Below, one piece after another: positions 54,971 to 62,763 of a stretch of DNA of 64,000 nucleotides; positions within the stretch are counted from its first letter, which is position 1, and each line of letters starts with the position of its first letter. The position numbers and the translations under genes are program-made. Source of the DNA: Hydractinia symbiolongicarpus (Eukaryota > Cnidaria > Hydrozoa > Anthoathecata > Hydractiniidae). The notes under the pieces are model-generated. The model was not told where the DNA came from and ran no database searches. It saw only the letters and a program-made list of their open reading frames with translations. Location: the NCBI RefSeq assembly GCF_029227915.1, contig NC_079882.1:16444501-16508500 (forward strand), read 5' to 3'.

Positions 54971-55791
54971 GCAGGTCACCATTGGACTAGCCGATCGAGT
55001 CTCAATGCACTGCAAATTTCCAAGTGGTTTTCTTTAGCGTCGTGGCCTTAGAACAATCTTAAGTACGCGTACATTCCTATAAAGGCTGTAATATGGCCTT
55101 TTGCAGTCTAATAAAGGTCTCACACGTAAATCACGTGGTTCCATCTGCCTGCGCAGGTTACCATTGGACTAGTCGATCCAGTCTCAATGCACTACAACGC
55201 TCCAAGTGGTTTTCCTAAGTGCAGTGGCCTTAGAACTCTCTAAACTACGTGCACAGTCCTATAACGACCTTAATATGGCCCTTTTCAGTCTAATAAAGGC
55301 CTCACACGTAAATCACGTGGTTCCATCTGCCTGCGCAGGTTACCATTGGAGTAGTCGTTCCAGTCTCAATGCACTACAACGTCCCAAGTCGTTTTCATTA
55401 GCGCCGTTGCCTTAGAAAAATCTTACGTACGCGCACAGTCCTATAAAGGCTGTAATATGGCTTTTTGCAGTCCAATAAAGGCCTCACACGTAAATCACGT
55501 GGTTCCATCTCCCTGGGCAGGTTACCATTGGACTATTCCTTCCAGTCTCAATGCGCTACAACATCCCAAGTCGTTTTCATTAGCGCCGTCACATTAGAAC
55601 ACTCTTAACTACGTGCACAGTCCTATAAAGGCTGTAATATGGCCTTTTGCGGTCTAATAACTACCTCATACGTTAATCACGTGGTTTCACCTGCCTGCGC
55701 AGATTACCATTATACTATTCGCTCCATTCGCAATGCGATTCAACGTCCCAAGTCGTTTCCATTAGCGCCGTTGCCTGAGAACAATCTTAAG
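54971..55791 (+). repeat. Last satellite units before the insert
   Basis: There are about four and a half units: the AGCCGATCGAG type, GTCGATCCAG type, GAGTAGTCG type and CTCCCTGGGCAGG type. The final truncated one reads TTTTGCGGTCTAATAACTACC and GATTACCATTATAC and stops after ACAATCTTAAG at unit position about 151. Confidence 0.85.
55682..55791 (+). repeat. 110-bp flanking repeat of the insert, left
   Basis: These are unit positions about 42-151 of one monomer type (GATTACCATTA, CTCCATTCGC, GCCTGAGAAC). The same 110 bp lies immediately right of the insert with three substitutions by my count (TGGTTTC/TGGATTC, TATACT/TAGACT, GCGATTC/GCGCTTC). The monomer to its left is the usual predecessor of this type elsewhere in the array. 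Confidence 0.85.
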
Positions 55792-55814
55792 GTGGTTCCC
55801 TGGGAAATAAAGCC

Positions 55815-56700
55815 CTTTTTCATTTTTTTTTCAATATTGAGTATTATATACTGTTGGAAAGGTTATTCTCTCAGCTATAAGGTGGTATAAATGGTTTTCC
55901 AAGGTCCTGCAATAATTTTGCAAATTTTACAGAAGTTTCTATACAGGTAGAACCTAAAATTTCGAAAATTTCCTTAGCAACGGTCCTTAGAAACTGATTT
56001 AGGCCAATATCTTTTTGTTAAAAAGTCGTAAGGGCGTAAAAATGCCGCCATTTTGACGCCAAAGGGCTGTTCTATCTTGCACAGCAAAGTTTTACTATAA
56101 GATATACACCGAAACCATCCTGAAGTGCTTTCAAAGTTAGAGCTCCTGGTGAAAGGTCACTAGAAATTAAAACAAAGGTTGCGAAGCATTTCGCAAGTTG
56201 CAAGCAAAATTAAACTATCCAATACTTTGTCCCTAGCGCTTCTTGTTTCTTTGGCGCTAACATCTTCCGAAATACATCAAAATTGAATATCATATAGAAG
56301 AACCCTGGGGACGAGGTAGGAAAATGAACGCTCTGCGGAACAATTCGTTGCAGTTTTTTTTGCGAATAGACTGCGCGAGTATTTGATGTGCGAGAAAATT
56401 AGATTACGCGAAACTAACAAAAACGAATAACGCGTGTCAAAATTTTGTACCGCCTTTTCCCACAGAATGGTAAAAGTAAAGAGCGCAATACAAAATTACA
56501 CTTTTAGCAGTATTCCGAAAGATATGTGATACATCGAGTTGTACAACCCGCAGAAGTTGGTCCTAACGTAACGATTTCGTAAATGACCTCACAACAAAAC
56601 AGTATTTTTTTCACGTAAAAATACCGGCAGTAAAAGCCACAGAATCTGCTGGAACGAATTTCGAAAACTCACGGGAAACAATTAAAACAAAAACAAACAA
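55815..56700. other. Insert, left third: AT-rich DNA, no gene seen
   Basis: It begins with T-runs and then has no frame of useful length. It contains CCGCCATTTTGACGCC (about 56,044) and the stretch AACCCTGGGGACGAGGTAGG at 56,301-56,320. The latter resembles a motif I remember as common in dispersed repeats of corals and sea anemones. That association is from memory and unverified. Nothing else is recognisable. Confidence 0.5.
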
Positions 56701-58860
56701 ATCAAACAGTTTTTTAACTTTATCAAGATTTGTTAAATAGCTTCAAATTTGGGCAGAAAAACAATAACGGATTCGCCTTCTTTTCACCACACGCATTAGA
56801 AGATTACATCACTCACTCCCATTGTACACAATCTAAAAGAAAAAGAAAACATTTTCATATAGTGAAGCTTCCAGTGCCTTTAAGGGATGGCCAAGTCAAT
56901 GGAATTGAAAGCGCTGTTTTTCATCTTATAAATAATTAAGGCTAATTCGGAAAAGTATAAAAGAAAAAAACTAAACAATTTGGCAACTTTACTAATTTTA
57001 TACGCAAAGTTCCAACCATACCAACAGTTTCCAAATCTGACAAAATCATTTTAGAAGTGTTTATTTTTTCAGAATTTGATTGATGCAAGGCCAAGGGAAA
57101 TTAAATAAGTTTATTGTCCTAGACCCATTTAAAAACATATGCTTCTCATCATTCAGTTTTTTTTCAACCAACATTAATGTAATCACCCAGAGGAAATTAT
57201 AATGTCTCTTGTGTGTGTTTTAGAAGCTGAGTACACAAATACACAAATATTACAAGTGCTGAACTTTGGCAATCATATTTTGCAATCAGACCCTTTTAAA
57301 AACAATGCTGAACCATGTCAATTATTAAATTCAGCACTAATAGAAAAGCACCTTGGATAGGATTCTCTGTTGGGCGAATAAAATGACTGACAAATGGTTT
57401 ATCGTGAATGAAATAGTAATTTTTACACAAATAATTTAAAAAATAATGAACTTTGTTATGTGGGTTGTTCTCAAACACACGTGAGCGGTGGACAAAAAAC
57501 TGTGATGTAATTTCTCTTGGTCTATTATTCCTGAGAATATTCTAAAATAAGAGGGTGTCAATAAGCTGCAAACAGCCACATATATAAGGGCGAGTTCGGG
57601 CAACTTTTCCAATTAAATTAGTGATTGTCTTCCAAAACCGCCCGCACTTTCCCGAACTTGCCTGGAGCATTTTCAAAATTCAATTCCTTGTAACATACCT
57701 TGTGGACGATAGTTGGAAAAAGATGCTTTAAGAGAAAGAAGTTAATAAAAATTAAAAGTTATTTATCAAGTAAATTTTATCAAAAAACATCAAAAACAGT
57801 TCTTTTAAGAACTTTACTACCACATAGTTTACTTTATGGTCTATGCAGGTTTTTTCGGGTGAATACTTCAATTTTTTTGCAAAACGCTAAACTTGCCCAA
57901 AAACGCCTGCACGTTATACGGCGTATGCAGCTTATCAGCACCCTTGTTCTAAAATTACAAGCAGTTTCGAAGATGCCCACGCCGTTTAGAGGACGTGGTG
58001 CGGCTTGAACATCCTTGAAGTTCTGTTTAATGACAGTTTTAATGTTTTAATGTCGTTTTAAACCTTGTTCTCAGGGAGGGTGTACGGAAAACTAATTCCT
58101 ATTGACAATTACATTGCTGTTGGTTTGATAGCAAAAGAGGATATTTTTTTAATTACTGTAACAGGTTACTTATATAATAAATAAAAAATGATAAAAAACG
58201 GTTGGTCAGCTCACTCTAGCGCCCAGAGCTATTTGTTTTGTCTGCGCCCTAGCTACAGGTTTTCCTATATCTGGCTATCAGTTAGGTAGTAATACAGCTT
58301 CTCCATATGTATTCTACAAATTACTTTCAATACTTTTATACAAAACTGAGCTCTAGCTAGCTACCTTTCGTATGATTAAGCCTTACCTTGATTTGGATAA
58401 AACCAATTAAAATTGATAATATTGTATTCTTACATCTTCTTAGAAACAATAAAATAAAACACAGCTCGGGGCGTTATAATTGTACAAATTACTTCAATTT
58501 TTCTTTAGGAAAGGGTACCTTACACAGGAGCTTTCCAATCCAAATAAAATCTCCAGAAAAAGCACAGCAACAAAAAAGCTTAAAATACACAAGTAAAGTC
58601 GATTAGAAACAGGACTAGCAATAAATTTTTTCAAAAGAAGAAAACCGTTTTAGTACTATTATATTTCCTTAAAATACAACTATAATAGTATTAGAAGCAA
58701 AATTGCAAAGTAATTAATTAATTATTTATACCATAATTAGCTATAATACAAAGAAATAAGGCATATTTTGGGTCTGTAAAATATACGTGTCTAAAATGCC
58801 GACTACCGTTTCTTGTTCACGGCATATTCCTCTTTGTGTGTTCAAGTTCGGCGGACGTAT
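56701..58860. other. Insert, middle: AT-rich DNA with small unsupported frames
   Basis: This part holds frames of 69, 60, 102 and 72 codons at 56,730 (+), 57,478 (-), 57,700 (+) and 58,388 (+). None resembles a family I know and none has a supporting context. A TATATAAG lies at about 57,580, and AGTTCGGG (57,593-57,600) is complementary to CCCGAACT (57,651-57,658), a possible weak stem. I would not call a gene here without transcript evidence. Confidence 0.5.
57897..57922 (+). repeat. 26-bp direct repeat, internal copy
   Basis: This exact 26-bp sequence, with the core AACGCCTGCACGTTATACGG, recurs at 59,126-59,151. In this copy it continues into CGTATGCAG, forming a small imperfect palindrome around ATACGGCGTAT. 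Confidence 0.9.
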
Positions 58861-58877
58861 AATCCGGACCAAAAGAC

Positions 58878-58908
58878 GGGGGGGGGTCAAAATCCGGGGG
58901 TGGGAGGG
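58878..58908 (+). other. G-rich tract, possible G-quadruplex
   Basis: Four G-runs lie close together: G9 (58,878-58,886), G5 (58,896-58,900), G3 (58,902-58,904) and G3 (58,906-58,908), separated by 9, 1 and 1 bases. This fits a permissive G-quadruplex pattern (first loop longer than 7). It is the only strong G-run cluster in the window and lies about 240 bp from the right junction. Confidence 0.55.
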
Positions 58909-59125
58909 TACGAGCCGTACTTATTGCATTTTTTACTAAACTTATACTTTAACCCCTCGGTCCAAACTTATTTGTTTTATTAGAAAAAATACCCTAGCTT
59001 TATGTGCAAAAATATCAGTCCTATTTCTTTACGCTGATTTTATATGATTTTTTTTCTATCGAAATTTTGAGAATCTCAATAATTCTCTTGGTATACCTCG
59101 CGTGTAGCAAACGTGCTCCACAATT

Positions 59126-59151
59126 CCAAAAACGCCTGCACGTTATACGGC
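59126..59151 (+). repeat. 26-bp direct repeat, copy at the right edge of the insert
   Basis: This matches 57,897-57,922 exactly and ends precisely at the junction with the satellite. The next base begins TGGATTCACC. Sequence to its left (GTGCTCCACAATT) does not match the internal copy. Confidence 0.9.
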
Positions 59152-59261
59152 TGGATTCACCTGCCTGCGCAGATTACCATTAGACTATTCGCTCCATTCG
59201 CAATGCGCTTCAACGTCCCAAGTCGTTTCCATTAGCGCCGTTGCCTGAGAACAATCTTAAG
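59152..59261 (+). repeat. 110-bp flanking repeat of the insert, right
   Basis: This is the partner of 55,682-55,791. It starts exactly where the insert ends and is followed by the unit (TTTGCAGTTTAATAAA, CTCCCTGGACAGG) that normally follows this type at 50.06 and 52.06 kb. It carries the GGATTCACC variant typical of the 49.9/51.9-kb units. Confidence 0.85.
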
Positions 59262-59671
59262 TATGCGCACAGTCCTATAAAGGCTGTAATAGGGCCTTTT
59301 GCAGTTTAATAAATGCCTCACACGTAAATCACGTGGTTCCATCTCCCTGGACAGGTTACCATTTGACTATTCTTTCCAGTTTTAATGCACTACAACGTTC
59401 CAAGTGGTTTTCCTTAGCGCCGTGGCCTTAGAACAATCTTTAGTACACGCACATTCCTATAAAGGCTGTAATATGGCCTTTTGCAGTGTAATAACGGCCT
59501 CATACGTAAATCACGTGGTTCCATCTGCCTGCGCAGGTTACCATTGGACTAGTCGTTCCAGTCTCAATGCGCTACAACATCCCAAGTCGTTTTCATTAGC
59601 GCCGTCACCTTAGAACACTCTTAACTACGTGCACAGTCCTATAAAGGCTGTAATATGGCCTTTTGCAGTCT

Positions 59672-59677
59672 AATAAA
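59672..59677 (+). other. AATAAA hexamer repeated in every unit
   Basis: AATAAA in GTCTAATAAAGG matches the canonical eukaryotic polyadenylation hexamer. In the array it lies 32 bp after the TATAAA of the preceding unit. Some types change it to ATAACT, ATAACG or AAAAAA. Any read-through satellite transcript would meet this hexamer every 182 bases. Its use is unproven. Confidence 0.25.
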
Positions 59678-59684
59678 GGCCTCA

Positions 59685-59699
59685 CACGTAAATCACGTG
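59685..59699 (+). promoter_or_regulatory. CACGT-N5-ACGTG dyad with E-box
   Basis: In the reference unit the 15-bp sequence CACGTAAATCACGTG is an inverted repeat with 5-bp arms and a 5-bp spacer, and its right arm completes the palindrome CACGTG, the canonical E-box for basic helix-loop-helix proteins. It recurs in most units as CACGTAAATCACGTG or CACGTTAATCACGTG. It is mutated to ATCAAGCGG in a defined minor type and deleted in the 154-bp units. Conservation through an otherwise variable array is what the sequence shows. Binding by any protein is conjecture. Confidence 0.4.
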
Positions 59700-59724
59700 G
59701 TTCCATCTGCCTGCGCAGGTTACC

Positions 59725-59729
59725 ATTGG
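59725..59729 (-). promoter_or_regulatory. Inverted CCAAT box (ATTGG)
   Basis: ATTGG within TACCATTGGACT is present in most units and reads CCAAT on the minus strand, the core of NF-Y sites. Some types carry ATTAG or ATTTG instead. It lies about 97 bp upstream of the TATAAA motif of the same unit. A five-base match is common by chance, so its use as a site is not established. Confidence 0.2.
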
Positions 59730-59821
59730 ACTAGTCGTTCCAGTCTCAATGCGCTACAACGTCCCAAGTGGTTTTCATTAGTGCCGTTGGGTTAGAACAA
59801 TCTTAGGTACGCGCACAGTCC

Positions 59822-59827
59822 TATAAA
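59822..59827 (+). promoter_or_regulatory. TATAAA motif repeated in every unit
   Basis: TATAAA in CCTATAAAGGCTG is found in the large majority of units, with variants TTTAAA, TCTAAA, TAACGA and CATAAA in particular types. It is the only good TATA-box match in the unit. If used, transcription to the right would start near the beginning of the next unit. There is no direct evidence of transcription. Confidence 0.25.
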
Positions 59828-60429
59828 GGCTGTAATATGGCCTTTTGCAGTCCAATAAAGGCCTCACACGTAAATCACGTGGATCCATCTCCCTGGGCAG
59901 GTTACCATTGGACTATTCCTTCCAGTCTCAATGCACTACAACGTTCCAAGTTGTTTTTCTTAGCGCTGTGGCCTTAGAACACTCTTATCTACGTGCACAG
60001 CGCCATAAAGACCGTAATAAGGCCCTTTGCAGTCTAATAAAAGCTTCACACGTTAATCACCTGGTTTCACCTGCCTGTGCAGGTTATCATTGGACTTTTT
60101 GCTCCAGTTGCAATGCGCTTCCACGTCCCAAGTCGTTTCCATTGGCGCCGTTGCCTGAGAACAATCTTAAGTATGCGCACAGTCCTATAAAGGCTGTAAT
60201 AGGGCCTTTTGCAGTTTAATAAAGGCCTCACACGTAAATCACGTGGTTCCATCTTCCTGGACAGGTTACCATTTGACTATTCTTTCCAGTTTCAATGCAC
60301 TACAACGTTCCAAGTGGTTTTCCTTAGCGCCGTGGCCTTAGAACAATCTTTAGTACACGCACATTCCTATAAAGGCTGTAATATGGCCTTTTGCAGTGTA
60401 ATAACGGCCTCATACGTAAATCACGTGGT

Positions 60430-62763
60430 TCCATCTGCCTGCGCAGGTTACCATTCGACTAGTCGCTCCAGTCTCAATGCGCTACAACATCCCAAGTCGT
60501 TTTCATTAGCGCCGTCACCTTAGAACACTCTTAACTACGTGCAGAGTCCTATAAAGGCTGTAATATGGCCTTTTGCAGTCTAATAAAGGCCTCACACGTA
60601 AATCACGTGGTTCCATCTGCCTGCGCAGGTTACCATTGGACTAGCCGATCGAGTCTCAATGCACTGCAAATTTCCAAGTGGTTTTCTTTAGCGTCGTGGC
60701 CTTAGAACAATCTTAAGTACGCGTGCATTCCTATAAAGGCTGTAATATGGCCTTTTGCAGTCTAATAAAGGTCTCACACGTAAATCACGTGGTTCCATCT
60801 GCCTGCGCAGGTTACCATTGGACTAGTCGATCCAGTCTCAATGCACTACAACGCTCCAAGTGGTTTTCCTAAGTGCAGTGGCCTTAGAACTCTCTAAACT
60901 ACGTGCACAGTCCTATAACGACCTTAATATGGCCCTTTTCAGTCTAATAAAGGCCTCACACGTAAATCACGTGGTTCCGTCTGCCTGCGCAGGTTACCAT
61001 TGGAGTAGTCGTTCCAGTCTCAATGCACTATAACGTCCCAAGTCGTTTTCATTAGCGCCGTTGCCTTAGAAAAATCTTACGTACGCGCACAGTCCTAAAA
61101 AGGCTGTAATATGGCCTTTTGCAGTCTAAAAAAGGCCTCACACGTGAATCACGTGGTTCCATCTGCCTGCGCAGGTTACCATTGGACTAGGCGTTCCAGT
61201 CTCAATGCGCTACAACGTCCCAAGTGGTTTTTATTAGTGCCGTTAGGTTAGAACAATCTTAAGTACGCGCACAGTCCTATAAAGGCTGTAATATGGCCTT
61301 TTGCAGTCCAATAAAGGCCTCACACGTAAATCACGTGGTTCCATCTCCCTGGGCAGGTTACCATTGGACTATTCCTTCCAGTCTCAATGCACTACAACGT
61401 TCCAAGTGGTTTTACTTAGCGCTGTGGCCTTAGAACACTCTTATCTACGTGCACAGCGCCATAAAGACCGTAATAAGGCCTTTTGCAGTCTAATAAATTT
61501 GCCTGTGCACGTTACCAATGGACTAGTCGTTCCAGTCTCAATACACTACAACGTACCAAGTGGTTTTCCTTAGCGTTGTTGCCTTAGAACTCTCTTAACT
61601 ACGTGCACAGCACTATAAAGTCTGTAATATGGCCTTTTGCAGTTTAATAAAAACCTCACACGTAAATCACGTGGTTACATCTGTGCAAGTTACCATTGGC
61701 CTAGTCCTTCCAGTCTCAACGCGCTACAACGTCCCAAGTCGTTTTCATTGGCGAAGTTGCCTTACAACACTCTTAACTACGTGCACAGTCCTCTAAAGGC
61801 TGTAATATGGCCTTTGGTAGTCTAATAAAGGCCTCACACGTAAATCACGTGGTTCCATCTGCCTGCGCAGGTTACCATTGGACTAGTCGATCCAGTCTCA
61901 ATGCACTACAACGCTCCAAGTGGTTTTCCTAAGTGCAGTGGCCTTAGAACTCTCTAAACTACGTGCATAGTCCTATAACGACCTTAATATGGCCCTTTTC
62001 AGTCTAATAAAGGCCTCACACGTAAATCACGTGGTTCCATCTGCCTGCGCAGGTTACCATTGGAGTAGTCGTTCCAGTCTCAATGCACTACAACGTCCCA
62101 AGTCGTTTTCATTAGCGCCGTTGCCTTAGAAAAATCTTACGTACGCGCACAGTCCTATAAAGGCTGTAATATGGCCTTTTGCAGTCTAAAAAAGGCCTCA
62201 CACGTAAATCACGTGGTTCCATCTCCCTGGACAGGTTACCATTTGACTATTCTTTCCAGTTTCAATGCACTACAACGTTCCAAGTGGTTTTCCTTAGCGC
62301 CGTGGCCTTAGAACAATCTTTAGTACACGCACATTCCTATAAAGGCTGTAATATGGCCTTTTGCAGTGTAATAACGGCCTCATACGTAAATCACGTGGTT
62401 CCATCTGCCTGCGCAGGTTACCATTGGACTAGTCGTTCCAGTCTCAATGCGCTACAACATCCCAAGTCGTTTTCATTAGCGCCGTCACCTTAGAACACTC
62501 TTAACTACGTGCACAGTCCTATAAAGGCTGTAGTATGGCCTTTTGCAGTCTAATAAAGGCCTCACACGTAAATCACGTGGTTCCATCTGCCTGCGCAGGT
62601 TACCATTGGACTAGCCGATCGAGTCTCAATGCACTGCAAATTTCCAAGTGGTTTTCTTTAGCGTCGTGGCCTTAGAACAATCTTAAGTACGCGTGCATTC
62701 CTATAAAGGCTGTAATTATGCCTTTTGCAGTCTAATAAAGGTCTCACACGTAAATCACGTGGT
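60430..62763 (+). repeat. 13-monomer HOR (2,334 bp), copy 1
   Basis: Landmarks at 60,970 (GTTCCGTCTGCC), 61,146 (CACGTGAATCACG) and 61,301 recur at +2,334 bp, equal to eleven 182-bp units plus the 154- and 178-bp units. It includes a unit with TGTAGTATGG at about 62,531. Confidence 0.88.

Larger units (their letters stand above)
1..55791 (+). repeat. 182-bp satellite array, left part
   Basis: This is a continuous head-to-tail array of a unit of about 182 bp, which I number from the recurring GGCC in GGCCTTTTGCAGTC. Identical landmarks recur at 182-bp steps, for example the frames opening at 30,804, 30,986, 31,168 and 31,350. All units face the same way and I saw no inverted unit. The array begins before base 1, so its left edge is outside the window, and it stops abruptly at 55,791 in the middle of a unit (position about 151). 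GC content looks moderate, clearly higher than in the interrupting segment. The 182-bp unit is close to one nucleosome plus linker, as in many centromeric satellites. That placement is inference. Confidence 0.98.
55792..59151. other. Non-satellite insert (3,360 bp) of unknown origin
   Basis: This is the only part of the window without satellite units. It is visibly AT-rich with many A and T runs, unlike the array. I found no terminal inverted repeats, no long terminal repeats, no transposase or reverse-transcriptase frame, and no frame longer than 102 codons. It does not end in poly(A) on the right, and I saw no terminal poly(T) on the left, though a T-rich stretch lies at about 55,815-55,832. 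It could be a decayed mobile element, a captured genomic fragment or an island of original unique DNA. The sequence alone does not decide. Confidence 0.85.
59657..59838 (+). repeat. Representative 182-bp monomer
   Basis: This is a unit close to the window-wide consensus, exactly 182 bp from GGCC to the next GGCC, and can serve as the numbering reference. Conserved parts, in order, are GGCCTTTTGCAGTC, AATAAA (16-21), the dyad CACGT-AAATC-ACGTG (29-43), TACCATTGGACT (65-76), CAGTCTCAATGC (about 85-96), ACGTCCCAAG (about 103-112), a T-rich patch before ATTAGCGCCG (about 121-130), the variable TACGTGCAC segment (about 152-160) and CCTATAAAGGCTGTAATAT (to 182). The variable positions that separate monomer types lie mostly at 43-62, 76-84, 105-116 and 128-160. 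Confidence 0.95.
59262..60429 (+). repeat. Satellite units between the insert and the right-hand HOR
   Basis: About 6.4 units are in the order seen at 45.2-46.0 and 47.5-48.4 kb (CTCCCTGGACAGG, GTGTAATAACGG, CTCCCTGGGCAGG, CACCTGGTTTCACC types). This part contains the near-consensus reference unit at 59,657. Confidence 0.8.

Noticed and set aside
1-55791. CRISPR-like array
   Set aside because: There are no short repeats separated by unique spacers. The whole 182-bp unit is repeated and no cas genes are present.
56730-56939. 69-codon frame in the insert
   Set aside because: It has a lysine- and histidine-rich middle but no recognisable domain, and nothing in the context supports expression.
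57296-57478. 60-codon minus-strand frame
   Set aside because: It is short, AT-driven and unsupported by splice or promoter context.
57700-58008. 102-codon basic frame in the insert
   Set aside because: It is the longest frame in the insert, but its composition (many K, L, R, S) is what AT-rich non-coding DNA gives. It overlaps the 26-bp repeat and resembles no family I know.
58388-58606. 72-codon frame, with a possible 3' splice site (TTTTTCTTTAG) near 58,508
   Set aside because: A pyrimidine tract plus AG is common in AT-rich DNA, and no matching donor site or conserved protein could be identified.
55792-59151. Insert as an intact transposon or LTR element
   Set aside because: There are no terminal inverted or long direct repeats at its ends, no short clean target-site duplication, no terminal poly(A) tail and no enzyme frame. 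The 26-bp repeat is internal on one side.
59657-59838. CENP-B box in the satellite unit
   Set aside because: I looked on both strands for the core pattern TTCG-N4-A-N2-CGGG and found no adequate match.
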